A stretch of DNA of 64,000 nucleotides from UBA2239 sp050177075 (lineage in GTDB: Bacteria; Pseudomonadota; Gammaproteobacteria; Burkholderiales; UBA9220). Below, in pieces: positions 1-8,703 of the stretch. The DNA is taken from contig JBFXHL010000002.1 of the NCBI GenBank assembly GCA_050177075.1, positions 1 through 64,000 on the forward strand, in the 5' to 3' direction. A program made the translations under genes and the position numbers. Below the pieces are notes generated by a model, which had not been told where the DNA came from, ran no database searches, and saw only the letters and a list, made by a program, of their open reading frames with translations. The first letter of the stretch is position 1. Each line of letters starts with the position of its first letter.

Positions 1-971
1 TCAAGGAAGGCTCGTCCAAGGACGAGGTGGAACTGGCCAAGAGCAATATCCTGCTCATCGGTCCCACCGGTTCCGGCAAGACCCTGCTGGCCCAGACCCT
101 GGCCCGTCTTCTCAACGTGCCCTTCGTCATGGCCGACGCCACCACGCTTACCGAAGCCGGTTACGTGGGCGAGGACGTCGAGAACATCATCCAGAAGCTG
201 CTGCAGAAGTGCGACTACGATATCGACAAGGCCCAGCGCGGCATCGTCTATATCGATGAAATCGACAAGATTTCCCGCAAGTCCGACAACCCGTCCATCA
301 CCCGGGACGTGTCCGGCGAGGGGGTGCAGCAGGCGCTGCTCAAGCTGATCGAGGGCACCGTCGCCTCCGTTCCTCCCCAGGGCGGGCGCAAGCATCCGAA
401 TCAGGAGTTCGTCCAGGTGGACACCACCAATATCCTGTTCATTTGCGGCGGCGCCTTCGCGGGCTTGGAGAAGGTCATCCAGAACCGCTCCGAGAAGGGC
501 GGTATCGGTTTCGGCGCGGAAGTGAAGAGCAAGGACGACCGCAAGGAAATCGGCGAAGTGCTGCGGGACGTGGAGCCGGAGGACCTGATCCGCTTCGGCC
601 TGATTCCCGAGTTCGTCGGCCGCCTGCCGGTGGTGGCCACCCTGGAGGATCTGGACGAAGAGGCTTTGATGAAAATCCTGGTGGAGCCCAAGAATGCGCT
701 CACCAAGCAATATCAAAAGCTGTTCGCCATGGAAGGGGCGGAGCTGGAGTTCCGCGAAGAAGCCCTCAAGGCGTGCGCCCAGAAGGCGATCAAGCGCAAG
801 ACCGGCGCCCGGGGGCTACGCTCCATCATCGAGCATGCCCTGCTGGACACCATGTACGACCTGCCGTCCCTGGCCAACGTGACCAAGGTGGTGGTGGACG
901 AGAACACCATCAACAATGGCCATCCCCTGCTGATCTACGCCGATCAGCCCATGGCTGCCGATTCGGCGTGA
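1..971 (+). CDS. clpX: ClpX, ATP-dependent Clp protease ATP-binding subunit (5' truncated by window edge)
   Basis: AAA+ unfoldase that recognises substrates and feeds them to ClpP in the cytoplasm. The reading frame is open to the window edge (codons from base 3), so the zinc-binding N-terminal domain and true start lie outside. Visible are Walker A GPTGSGKT, the GYVGED pore loop, Walker B IVYIDEIDKI, the GGRKH segment, and the GGIGFG (IGF) loop that docks onto ClpP. The C-terminal D2 lid is complete and ends at a TGA stop. ClpX followed by lon is the standard proteobacterial order. A hairpin (979-986 with 995-1002) follows the stop but lacks a T-tract, so some readthrough into lon is plausible. 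Confidence 0.97.
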   Translation, partial: KEGSSKDEVELAKSNILLIGPTGSGKTLLAQTLARLLNVPFVMADATTLTEAGYVGEDVENIIQKLLQKCDYDIDKAQRGIVYIDEIDKISRKSDNPSITRDVSGEGVQQALLKLIEGTVASVPPQGGRKHPNQEFVQVDTTNILFICGGAFAGLEKVIQNRSEKGGIGFGAEVKSKDDRKEIGEVLRDVEPEDLIRFGLIPEFVGRLPVVATLEDLDEEALMKILVEPKNALTKQYQKLFAMEGAELEFREEALKACAQKAIKRKTGARGLRSIIEHALLDTMYDLPSLANVTKVVVDENTINNGHPLLIYADQPMAADSA

Positions 972-986
972 GCGTGACGGCCGGGG

Positions 987-1015
987 CTTGAAATCCCCGG
1001 CCCCGCCCCCATTCT
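987..1015 (+). promoter_or_regulatory. Sigma-32 (RpoH) heat-shock type promoter for lon
   Basis: CTTGAAA at 987-993 and CCCCATTCT at 1007-1015 are separated by 13 bases. This closely fits the RpoH consensus (CTTGAA, 13-15 bp, CCCCATNT). It lies 35 bases before the lon ATG, and lon is a classical heat-shock gene. The -35 element falls in the loop of the GC-rich hairpin after clpX. Transcription start is not known. Confidence 0.75.
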
Positions 1016-1049
1016 CGTAATACTTGAGCAAAATATAAGGTAAATCGAT

Positions 1050-3473
1050 ATGACCACTTCTAAGTATCCCGAGGCCGGCGGCGAACCGACTACCCTCCCC
1101 CTGCTGCCCCTACGGGACGTAGTGGTATTCCCACACATGGTCATCCCCCTCTTCGTGGGGCGGCCGAAATCCATCAAGGCCCTGGAAGCCGCCATGGAGT
1201 CCGGCAAGCATATCCTGCTGGTGGCGCAGAAATCCGCCGCCAAGGACGAGCCGGCCCTGGAGGATCTTTACGACGTGGGCAGCGTTTCCACCGTCTTGCA
1301 GATGCTCAAGCTTCCCGACGGCACGGTGAAGGTGCTGGTGGAAGGCGAATATCGCGCCCAGGTGAGCCAAGTTTCCGATCTCAAGACCCATTTCATGGCC
1401 GAGGCGGTGGCCGTTTCTCCCGACCAAGTGGAGGACCACGAGGTCGAGGCCCTCATGCGCAGCCTGTTCGCGCAGTTCGACCAGTACGTCAAGTTGAACA
1501 AGAAGATTCCCCCGGAAATCCTGACCTCCCTCGCCAGCATCGATGAGGCCGGCCGCCTGGCGGATACCATCGCCGCCCATCTGCCCCTCAAGCTGGAACA
1601 GAAGCAGAAGGTGCTGGAGATGTTCCCGGTGCGGGAGCGCATGGAGCATCTGCTGGGCCTGCTGGAAGCGGAAATCGACATCCTTCAGGTGGAAAAGCGC
1701 ATCCGCAGCCGCGTCAAGCGCCAGATGGAGAAGAGCCAGCGGGAGTACTACCTCAACGAGCAGGTCAAGGCGATCCAGAAAGAGCTGGGCGAGATGGAAG
1801 AGGGCGCTGACCTGGACGAACTGGACAAGCGCATCAAGGAAGCGCAGATGTCCAAGGAGGCCACCGCCAAGGCCGAATCCGAGCTGAAGAAGTTGCGCAT
1901 GATGTCGCCCATGTCGGCGGAGGCAACCGTGGTGCGCACCTACATCGAAACGCTGACCAATCTGCCGTGGAAGAAAAAAACCAAGATCAGCAAGGATCTG
2001 AAAAAAGCCGAGGCGATTCTGGAGAAGGACCACTACGGCCTGGAGAAGGTCAAGGAACGCATCGTCGAGTATTTGGCGGTACAGCAGCGAGTGGACAAGC
2101 TGAAGGCGCCGATTCTTTGCCTGGTCGGGCCTCCCGGCGTGGGAAAGACCTCGCTGGGCCAGTCCATCGCCAAATCCACCAATCGCAAATTCATCCGCAT
2201 GGCCCTGGGGGGCGTGCGTGACGAGGCCGAGATTCGCGGCCACCGCCGTACCTATATCGGCTCCATGCCGGGCAAGGTGTTGCAGAGCATGACCAAGGTC
2301 GCTGTCCGCAATCCCCTGTTCCTTCTCGACGAGGTGGACAAGATGGGCATGGACTTCCGTGGCGACCCCTCGTCGGCGCTGTTGGAGGTGCTGGACCCGG
2401 AGCAGAACCATACCTTCGTCGACCATTATGTGGAAGTGGAATACGACCTCTCCGACGTAATGTTCGTCGCCACCGCCAATACCCTTAACATCCCGGCGCC
2501 CCTGCTGGACCGGATGGAGGTGATCCGTCTTTCCGGCTACACGGAAGACGAGAAGGTCAATATCGCCATGCGCTATCTGCTGCCCAAGCAGATGAAGACC
2601 CACGGCCTCAAGCCTACGGAACTCAATGTCAGCGAGGGCGCCATCCGTGACGTCATCCGCTACTACACCCGGGAAGCCGGCGTGCGCAGCCTGGAACGGG
2701 AAGTGGCGAAAATCTGCCGCAAGGTGGTAAAAAGCCTGCTGACGCGCCGTAGCGAAAGGCGCATCAGCGTTACCCCCCGCAACCTGGAAAAATACCTGGG
2801 CGTGCGGCGTTACAGCTACGGCATGGCGGAGAAAAACAACCAGGTGGGCCAGGTTACCGGCTTGGCCTGGACCGAGGTGGGCGGGGAACTGCTCACCATC
2901 GAGAGCGTGGTCCTGCCCGGCAAGGGAAAGATGATGACCACCGGCAAGCTGGGCGAGGTCATGCAGGAATCCATCCAGGCGGCGCTCTCCGTGGTGCGCG
3001 CCCGTTCCACCAAGCTGGGAATCGCCGAGGACTTCTACCAGAAGAACGACATCCACATTCACCTTCCCGAGGGCGCCACCCCCAAGGATGGGCCGAGCGC
3101 GGGCATCGCCATCTGCACCGCCATGGTGTCGGTGCTGACCAACATCCCCGTGAGGGCCGATGTGGCCATGACCGGCGAGATCACCTTGCGGGGCGAGGTG
3201 CTGCCCATCGGCGGGTTGAAGGAAAAGCTGCTGGCCGCGCACCGTGGCGGTATCAAGACGGTGCTGATTCCAACGGAGAACGTCAAGGACCTGGCCGAGA
3301 TTCCGGACAACATCAAAAACAAGCTCGACATCCACCCGGTGAAATGGGTCGAAGAGGTGCTGGAAATGGCGCTGGAGCGCAAACCTGAGCCCCTGAAGGC
3401 GGAAAGCGGCGCTGACGCCACACCTCCGGGGACAGATGAAGCAATTTCTAATGCAAATGTCATAACCCACTGA
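1050..3473 (+). CDS. lon: Lon ATP-dependent serine protease
   Basis: Cytoplasmic AAA+ protease that degrades misfolded and regulatory proteins. At 807 residues it has the usual LonA length. Visible are the N-terminal substrate-binding domain (about 14-210), a long coiled region (about 200-300), Walker A GPPGVGKTS near residue 356, Walker B FLLDEVDKM, and the protease domain. The catalytic serine sits in PKDGPSAG and the catalytic lysine in GGLKEKLLAA. The last 25 residues are a low-complexity tail. It is preceded by a sigma-32-type promoter and a modest ribosome site (TAAGG, about 1037-1041), and followed by a strong terminator, so it is probably its own unit. Confidence 0.98.
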   Translation: MTTSKYPEAGGEPTTLPLLPLRDVVVFPHMVIPLFVGRPKSIKALEAAMESGKHILLVAQKSAAKDEPALEDLYDVGSVSTVLQMLKLPDGTVKVLVEGEYRAQVSQVSDLKTHFMAEAVAVSPDQVEDHEVEALMRSLFAQFDQYVKLNKKIPPEILTSLASIDEAGRLADTIAAHLPLKLEQKQKVLEMFPVRERMEHLLGLLEAEIDILQVEKRIRSRVKRQMEKSQREYYLNEQVKAIQKELGEMEEGADLDELDKRIKEAQMSKEATAKAESELKKLRMMSPMSAEATVVRTYIETLTNLPWKKKTKISKDLKKAEAILEKDHYGLEKVKERIVEYLAVQQRVDKLKAPILCLVGPPGVGKTSLGQSIAKSTNRKFIRMALGGVRDEAEIRGHRRTYIGSMPGKVLQSMTKVAVRNPLFLLDEVDKMGMDFRGDPSSALLEVLDPEQNHTFVDHYVEVEYDLSDVMFVATANTLNIPAPLLDRMEVIRLSGYTEDEKVNIAMRYLLPKQMKTHGLKPTELNVSEGAIRDVIRYYTREAGVRSLEREVAKICRKVVKSLLTRRSERRISVTPRNLEKYLGVRRYSYGMAEKNNQVGQVTGLAWTEVGGELLTIESVVLPGKGKMMTTGKLGEVMQESIQAALSVVRARSTKLGIAEDFYQKNDIHIHLPEGATPKDGPSAGIAICTAMVSVLTNIPVRADVAMTGEITLRGEVLPIGGLKEKLLAAHRGGIKTVLIPTENVKDLAEIPDNIKNKLDIHPVKWVEEVLEMALERKPEPLKAESGADATPPGTDEAISNANVITH

Positions 3474-3514
3474 GCGGCTACGATTTTTTGTAGTGACAAA
3501 TGCGGAAGTCCAAG

Positions 3515-3543
3515 CGGGGCGGTGCAAACCGCCCCGTTTTTTT
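3515..3543 (+). terminator. Rho-independent terminator of lon
   Basis: Nine-base-pair stem CGGGGCGGT (3515-3523) with ACCGCCCCG (3528-3536), tetraloop GCAA, followed by seven T (3537-3543). Confidence 0.92.
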
Positions 3544-3554
3544 GCTGAAACCGC

Positions 3555-3584
3555 TTGACACAAGGATTTCGGGATTGTTATAAA
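3555..3584 (+). promoter_or_regulatory. Sigma-70 promoter of hupB
   Basis: TTGACA (perfect -35) at 3555-3560 and TATAAA at 3579-3584, with an 18-bp spacer (17 bp if TTATAA at 3578-3583 is the -10). It lies about 50 bases before the hupB start and directly after the lon terminator. Confidence 0.8.
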
Positions 3585-3634
3585 GCGTGTGCAGGGTTCG
3601 TTTCAACCTTTGACCAACGAGAAAGGGGAATTAC

Positions 3635-3907
3635 GTGAACAAGTCTGAGCTGATTGATCAAATCGCCAAATCCGCCGATATGTCCAAAGCCGCCGCAACC
3701 CGTGCTCTGGATGCCGCCGTCAAGGCCGTGCAGGGCGCCCTGAAGAAGGGTGACATGGTTACCCTGGTGGGCTTCGGCACTTTCTATGTCGGCAAGCGTG
3801 CTGCCCGTAACGGCCGCAACCCCCGTACCGGCGCCACCATCAAGATCAAGGCCGCCAAGGTGCCGAAGTTCCGTGCTGGTAAAGCACTGAAGGATGCGGT
3901 AAACTAA
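3635..3907 (+). CDS. hupB: DNA-binding protein HU-beta
   Basis: Histone-like nucleoid protein that bends and compacts DNA as a dimer. The 90-residue protein has the complete HU fold, including GFGTFYVGKRAARNGRNP on the DNA-grasping arm, and KVPKFRAGKALKDAVN at the C-terminus. The start is GTG at 3635, preceded by the ribosome site AAAGGGGA (3622-3629). The strong consensus promoter upstream fits an abundant protein. Location directly after lon is the classic hupB position. Two tRNA genes follow within 11 bases and may be co-transcribed. Confidence 0.98.
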   Translation: MNKSELIDQIAKSADMSKAAATRALDAAVKAVQGALKKGDMVTLVGFGTFYVGKRAARNGRNPRTGATIKIKAAKVPKFRAGKALKDAVN

Positions 3908-3917
3908 GCATCTTTCT

Positions 3918-3993
3918 GGGTGCTTAGCTCAGTTGGTAGAGCGTCGCCCTTACAAGGCGAATGTCGGCGGTTCGACCCCGTCAGCACCCACCA
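3918..3993 (+). tRNA. tRNA-Val (anticodon TAC)
   Basis: 76 nt with encoded CCA. The acceptor stem GGGTGCT pairs with AGCACCC and the discriminator base is A. The anticodon stem TCGCC/GGCGA encloses loop CTTACAA, with anticodon TAC at 3951-3953. The D-loop has AGCTCAGTTGGTAGAG and the T arm GGTTCGACCCC. Confidence 0.97.
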
Positions 3994-4005
3994 GCAGGTT
4001 AGTTA

Positions 4006-4082
4006 GGAGTGGTAGTTCAGTCGGTTAGAATACCGGCCTGTCACGCCGGGGGTCGCGGGTTCGAGTCCCGTCCACTCCGCCA
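4006..4082 (+). tRNA. tRNA-Asp (anticodon GTC)
   Basis: 77 nt with encoded CCA. The acceptor stem GGAGTGG pairs with CCACTCC and the discriminator base is G. The anticodon stem-loop reads CCGGCCTGTCACGCCGG with GTC at the centre. It starts 12 nt after tRNA-Val, so the pair is probably one transcript. Confidence 0.97.
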
Positions 4083-4086
4083 GTAC

Positions 4087-4113
4087 AAGGGCGAACCTAG
4101 TTCGCCCTTTTTT
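4087..4113 (+). terminator. Terminator of the tRNA pair
   Basis: Ten-base-pair stem AAGGGCGAAC (4087-4096) with GTTCGCCCTT (4100-4109), loop CTA, running into a T-tract. Confidence 0.9.
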
Positions 4114-4153
4114 ACTTTACGGCCGTCGGCCAACCAACCGCGAAGTCATCGCT

Positions 4154-6037
4154 ATGCTCGAAGCCATCCGTGAGCGCGCCCAGAGCTGGGTCGCCAAACT
4201 TATTCTCGCCCTGATCGCCGTTCCTTTCGCCCTCTGGGGAGTCGATTCCTATATCCGCCATGCCGGAGATACCGCGGTCGTGGCGACGGTCGGCAAACAG
4301 GATATCACTCTGCAGGAATTCAGCCGCATGCTGCGGGAGCAGCAGCAGCGCATGGGCAGCCAAGCGGACACGCCGGAAGTGCGGCAGGCGCTTCTGGATG
4401 CCATGATCCACCAGCGGTTGCTGGTGCAGCAGGCCTCTGCCGCTGGCGTGGCGGTGCCGGAGGGGTTTATCGACGGCATCATCGCAGGCGTTCCGGCGTT
4501 TCAGGAAGGCGGACGTTTTTCCCAGACTAAGTTCGAAGAGTGGGTGCGCCAACAGGGGATGACGCCGCAGATTTTCAAGAATCGTCTGCGCGACGACCTG
4601 CTGGTGCAGCAACTGGAGAGCGGTTTCCTGGATACGGTTTCGGCCCCCAGGGCGGTGCTGGACAACATCATTCAGGTCAACGAGCAGCAGCGCGCGCTGA
4701 GCCAAGCCGTGGTGGGAGCCGACCGTTTCCTGGCCGCCATCAAGCCGGATCCCGATGGGGCCAAGGACTATTACGACAAACATCCCGACGAGTTCCGCAT
4801 TCCCGAGCGGGTGAAGCTGGAGCTGGTGGTGTTGTCGCAGAACGATCTGATGCAACAGGTCACGGTAAGCGAGGATGAGGCGAAGCAGTACTACACGAGC
4901 CATGCCGCGCAATACCAGTCGCCAGAGGAGCGTCGCGCCAGCCATATTTTGATCGCCGTGTCGCCCAAGGCCACCGACGCCGAGCGCAAGGCGGCGGAAC
5001 AGAAGGCGCAGCAGCTTGCCGCGGAAGCGAAAAAGAATCCCGCCTCCTTCCCTGAGCTGGCGAAAAAGAATTCCCAGGACCCCGGTTCCGCCGAGAAAGG
5101 CGGCGACCTGGGATTCTTCGGTCGCGGGATGATGGTGAAGCCCTTCGAGGACGCGGTATTCGCCATGAAGGCGGGGGATATCAGCGGTCCCGTGAAGTCC
5201 GACTTCGGCTACCACGTCATTCGCCTGACGGAAGTGAGGGCCGCCAAGGCGCGTCCTTTCGAAGCGGTGCGCGGGGAAATCGAAATGGAATTGCGTAAGC
5301 AGAAGGCATCGCGCAAATTCGCCGAGGTGGCGGATACCTTCGGCAATACCGTCTACGAGCAGTCCGACAGCCTGAAGCCCGCCGCCGATGCGCTGAAGCT
5401 GAAAGTCCAGACCACCGACTGGCTCAGCAAGGACGGGCCTTTCCCCTTCAATAGCGACAAGTTGCGCCAGGCGGTGTTCAGCGACGACGTGCTGAAAAAC
5501 AAGCGCAACACCGATGCGGTGGAAGTGGCGCCCAATACCCTGGCGGCTGCCCGGGTCGCGGATTATCAGGCCGCTGCCATGCGCCCCTTCGCCGAGGTGA
5601 AGGATGCCCTGATTCAGCGCTTGAGGCAGGAGCAGGCGGTGGCGATGGCGGTCAAGCAGGGCAAGGAGTGGTTGGCCCTGCTCCGGCAGGGCAAGGCCGT
5701 GGAAGGCTTGTCATGGAGCAATGCCGCCGACGCCTCGCGCTTGAAGCATCCCGAGGGTTACAGCGTGCCGGTGCTGCAGGAGGCATTCAAGGCCGACGTG
5801 CGCAAGCTGCCGGCCTATGCCGGGGCGGAAGAACCCGGCAAGGGCTTCGTCCTGGTCAAAGTCAGCGGCGTCAAGGATGTCGCGGCCATTGACGACAACC
5901 GCCGTCGCGCTTATGGGGCTCAGCTCAACGCCATGCTGGCGCGGGAGTATGCCCATGCCTTCCTGAGCAGCCTGAAGGAGCAGATCAAGGTGACGATCAA
6001 GAAGGAAAATCTGGAGAAGAGCGGCCAGGCCGGTTGA
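4154..6037 (+). CDS. ppiD: PpiD-type periplasmic peptidyl-prolyl isomerase/chaperone
   Basis: Inner-membrane-anchored chaperone facing the periplasm that assists folding of secreted proteins at the Sec exit. The 627 residues match the family length. A single transmembrane anchor (about residues 13-33) follows a short cytosolic N-terminus. A SurA-like N-domain follows, then one parvulin domain (about 255-365) with the motifs ASHILIAV, GGDLGFFGRGMM, FEDAVFAMKAGDISGPV and FGYHVIRL, then a long C-terminal chaperone region. It follows the tRNA terminator and ends in its own terminator, so it is likely monocistronic. Confidence 0.93.
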   Translation: MLEAIRERAQSWVAKLILALIAVPFALWGVDSYIRHAGDTAVVATVGKQDITLQEFSRMLREQQQRMGSQADTPEVRQALLDAMIHQRLLVQQASAAGVAVPEGFIDGIIAGVPAFQEGGRFSQTKFEEWVRQQGMTPQIFKNRLRDDLLVQQLESGFLDTVSAPRAVLDNIIQVNEQQRALSQAVVGADRFLAAIKPDPDGAKDYYDKHPDEFRIPERVKLELVVLSQNDLMQQVTVSEDEAKQYYTSHAAQYQSPEERRASHILIAVSPKATDAERKAAEQKAQQLAAEAKKNPASFPELAKKNSQDPGSAEKGGDLGFFGRGMMVKPFEDAVFAMKAGDISGPVKSDFGYHVIRLTEVRAAKARPFEAVRGEIEMELRKQKASRKFAEVADTFGNTVYEQSDSLKPAADALKLKVQTTDWLSKDGPFPFNSDKLRQAVFSDDVLKNKRNTDAVEVAPNTLAAARVADYQAAAMRPFAEVKDALIQRLRQEQAVAMAVKQGKEWLALLRQGKAVEGLSWSNAADASRLKHPEGYSVPVLQEAFKADVRKLPAYAGAEEPGKGFVLVKVSGVKDVAAIDDNRRRAYGAQLNAMLAREYAHAFLSSLKEQIKVTIKKENLEKSGQAG

Positions 6038-6059
6038 TAGCTGGCTTGGAGGACGGCAG

Positions 6060-6089
6060 CCGCCCGCCTTGCGCGGGCGGTTTTGTTTT
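6060..6089 (+). terminator. Terminator of ppiD
   Basis: Stem CCGCCCGC (6060-6067) with GCGGGCGG (6073-6080), followed by TTTTGTTTT. There is no matching A-tract on the left, so it acts mainly on the + strand. The convergent cheB stop is only 12 bases beyond. Confidence 0.88.
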
Positions 6090-6100
6090 GGGGGAAACGT

Positions 6101-7177
6101 TTAAACCCGGAAAGCCCGCGTACCCAGGGAGGCGAGGTAGTCCAAGACGCGCTTGGCCATATCCTGCAGGGGCACGATCTCATCCACTCCACCCATGGCG
6201 ATGGCCTCCTTGGGCATGCCGAAAACCACGCAGCTCGCCTCGTCCTGGGCGAAGGTGTAGGCGCCGGCCTTTTTCATTTCCAGCATTCCGGCGGCGCCAT
6301 CCTTGCCCATGCCGGTGAGGATGACGCCGATGGCGTTCTGGCCGGCATAGTTGGCGGCGGAACGGAACAGAACGTCGACGGAGGGCCGATGGCGGTTTAC
6401 CGGCGGTCCCTGGTTCAGTTCGCATATATAGTTGGCGCCGCTGCGCTTCAGCAGCAAGTGGGAATGGCCGGGGGCGATATAGGCATGGCCGGGAAGGACC
6501 CGCTCGCCGTCCGCCGCTTCCTTGACGGTGATCTTGCACAGGCCGTCGAGACGCTTGGCGAAGGCATTGGTGAAGGCTTCCGGCATGTGCTGGGTGATCA
6601 GGATGCCGGGGCAGTCCGGGGGCAGTTTGACCAGTACGTCCTTGATCGCCTCGGTGCCCCCGGTGGAGGCGCCGATGATAATGAGTTTCTCGGTGGAGGT
6701 GATGCGGTTGGAGACGGCGGGCAGTACGGCGTCGGCGGTGTAGCGCTGCTCGACCTTGATGGCCGGGAGCGCCTTGATCCGTGCCCTGGCGGCGGTGCGA
6801 ATCTTGTCCGTGATCTCCGTCGTGTATTCCTGCAGGCCGCGGGAAATGTCCAGCTTCGGCTTGGTGACGAAATCCACCGCGCCCAACTCCAAGGCGCGCA
6901 AGGTGATGTCCGATCCCCTTTCGGTCAGGGAGGAGACCATGACCACCGGCATCGGGCGCAGACGCATGAGTTTTTCCAGGAAATCCAGCCCGTCCATCTT
7001 GGGCATTTCCACATCCAGGGTGATCACATCCGGATTGAGTTTCTTGATCTGTTCCCGCGCCACAAGCGGGTCGGGAGCGGTGCCCACCACCTTCATGTCG
7101 GGCTGCGAGTTGATGATCTCGGAGAGCATCTGGCGAACCAGGGCGGAATCGTCAACGACCAATACTTTTATCGGCAT
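6101..7177 (-). CDS. cheB: CheB, chemoreceptor glutamate methylesterase/deamidase response regulator
   Basis: Removes methyl groups from receptor glutamates after phosphorylation by CheA, giving adaptation. The 358 residues comprise a receiver (about 1-120; acidic pair in VLVVDDS, acceptor Asp in ITLDVEMP) and a C-terminal CheB esterase domain. The catalytic Ser lies in IGASTGGT, the His in ILITQHMPE and the Asp in TGMGKDGA. It is the last gene of the minus-strand chemotaxis operon, 18 nt after cheD. Confidence 0.97.
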   Translation of the reverse strand: MPIKVLVVDDSALVRQMLSEIINSQPDMKVVGTAPDPLVAREQIKKLNPDVITLDVEMPKMDGLDFLEKLMRLRPMPVVMVSSLTERGSDITLRALELGAVDFVTKPKLDISRGLQEYTTEITDKIRTAARARIKALPAIKVEQRYTADAVLPAVSNRITSTEKLIIIGASTGGTEAIKDVLVKLPPDCPGILITQHMPEAFTNAFAKRLDGLCKITVKEAADGERVLPGHAYIAPGHSHLLLKRSGANYICELNQGPPVNRHRPSVDVLFRSAANYAGQNAIGVILTGMGKDGAAGMLEMKKAGAYTFAQDEASCVVFGMPKEAIAMGGVDEIVPLQDMAKRVLDYLASLGTRAFRV

Positions 7178-7195
7178 GGTTTGAAACTCGTGTTC

Positions 7196-7807
7196 TCAGA
7201 ACAGTTCTACATCCCCGGCGATGGGGGTGACTTGCAGCCGGGAGCTGTATTCCTTCTCGCGCTCGAAGATGGTGTTGTTGTGGATATTGCGCAGGCGCTT
7301 GATGAGCACCTTGCCGGTTTTGGGAAAAAAATAGACCTTGCGCGGGTAGATGCCCACCAAATCTTGGGCCACCACCCGGATTTTCTCCGTCTTCAAATAT
7401 TCCAGGGCGAAATGGGCGTTGCGCTCGCCGATGTTGTGCACCGTAAAATGCCGCATCACGTTGCCGCCGCCGAACACCTTGGCCTCCAGGTTGGGGCGCT
7501 TGGCGCCGAGCTTGATTAGCTGGTTGATCAACACTTCCATGGCGTAGGTGCCATAGCGGGCGGAACTGCTGAGGGGGTCGCCATTTTCTGTGCCGCTTTC
7601 GGGGAGCATGAAATGGTTCATGCCGCCGATGCCGGAGACGCGGTCGCGGATGCAGGCCGAGACGCAGGAGCCGAGCACGGTGACGATCAGCATGTCCCGT
7701 CGGGTGACGTAGTATTCGCCGGGCAGTATTTTGGCCGCCTCGATGTCGAACTGGCGGTCGTAGTATTGGTTGGGAGCAAGGTGCTCCTCGAAGGCATGCT
7801 CAACCAT
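7196..7807 (-). CDS. cheD: CheD, chemoreceptor glutamine deamidase
   Basis: Deamidates specific glutamines of chemoreceptors. At 203 residues, the catalytic Cys in TVLGSCVSACI and the His in GGMNHFMLP are present. Its start overlaps the 3' end of cheR by 8 nt. In many bacteria CheD works with the phosphatase CheC, but no cheC is seen here. Odd point: the C-terminus AGDVELF is almost identical to the last residues of the MCP encoded at the head of the same operon (AGDIELF), suggesting a shared docking peptide. Confidence 0.95.
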   Translation of the reverse strand: MVEHAFEEHLAPNQYYDRQFDIEAAKILPGEYYVTRRDMLIVTVLGSCVSACIRDRVSGIGGMNHFMLPESGTENGDPLSSSARYGTYAMEVLINQLIKLGAKRPNLEAKVFGGGNVMRHFTVHNIGERNAHFALEYLKTEKIRVVAQDLVGIYPRKVYFFPKTGKVLIKRLRNIHNNTIFEREKEYSSRLQVTPIAGDVELF

Positions 7808-8660
7808 GGCGCAGCGTCCCTGTCACTGCGCGGGGTTTGGTCAGTTCGTAGACGGTCTGCCCACGGGGGCGGAAGATATCGGTGGCGTGGCCGAAGCTTT
7901 CCGAGTGGCCGGCAAAGAGCAGTCCTTCCGGCCGCAGCAGGGGGACGAACTTTTCCAGGATGCGGCGCTGGGTGGGCTTATCGAAATAGATCATCACGTT
8001 GCGGCAGAAGATGGCGTCGAAGGGGCCGCGAATCGGCCAGGCGCTGTCCAGCAGGTTGATCTGGCGGAAGGTGATCATGTTCCGCAGCTCCGGGCGAACC
8101 CGGGCATAGCCCTCCTGGGCGCCGCTGCCCTTGAGGAAAAAGCGCTTGATCGTTTCCTGGGGGAGCTTCTGCAGGCGTTCCATGGGATAGATGCCGGCCT
8201 CGGCCTTGGCCAGGACGTTGGTGTCCAGGTCCGAGGCGAGAATCTTTACCGGCGGCGTGAAGCTGCCGTACAGGTCGACCATGGTCATGGCCATGGAGTA
8301 GGGCTCTTCGCCGGTGGAAGCGGCGGAGCACCAGAGGGTTGCCGGGTGCTTGCCGAGGGCGTGTTGCCGGATGTGCTCGGCGAGGAGCGGAAAGTGGTGC
8401 TGCTCGCGGAAAAAGGAGGTCAGGTTGGTGGTGAGGGAGTTGACGAAGGACTCCCACTCTTTTTCGTCGCCGTTTTCCAGGCGCCGCAGGTAATCGGCGA
8501 AGGTGTGCAGGCCGGTGGCGCGCAGGCGGCGCGCCAAGCGGCTGTACACCATGTCGAACTTATGGGGGGCGAGGGAGATGCCGGCGTGTTCGTAAATCAT
8601 TTTGCGGATTTTCTCGAAATCCTGCATGGTGAAGTCGAATTCGCGGTCATCGGCGCTCAT
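7800..8660 (-). CDS. cheR: CheR, chemoreceptor glutamate methyltransferase
   Basis: Uses S-adenosylmethionine to methylate receptor glutamates. The 286 residues have the all-helical N-terminal domain and the Rossmann domain. Typical motifs are TSFFRE, LWCSAASTGEEPYS (SAM loop) and FCRNVMIYFD. It lies 43 nt after cheA and overlaps cheD. CheR and CheB bracket CheD, so the complete adaptation module is encoded in one place. Confidence 0.97.
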   Translation of the reverse strand: MSADDREFDFTMQDFEKIRKMIYEHAGISLAPHKFDMVYSRLARRLRATGLHTFADYLRRLENGDEKEWESFVNSLTTNLTSFFREQHHFPLLAEHIRQHALGKHPATLWCSAASTGEEPYSMAMTMVDLYGSFTPPVKILASDLDTNVLAKAEAGIYPMERLQKLPQETIKRFFLKGSGAQEGYARVRPELRNMITFRQINLLDSAWPIRGPFDAIFCRNVMIYFDKPTQRRILEKFVPLLRPEGLLFAGHSESFGHATDIFRPRGQTVYELTKPRAVTGTLRHG

Positions 8661-8703
8661 GGTGATCTTTCCGAACAGAACTGCAATGCCGGCAACGGCA
8701 GCC

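Noticed and set aside
1110..3563. 817-codon open frame on the minus strand opposite lon
   Set aside because: Antisense shadow of a GC-rich gene. The His/Gln/Asp-rich translation has no recognisable domain, and lon on the plus strand is unambiguous.
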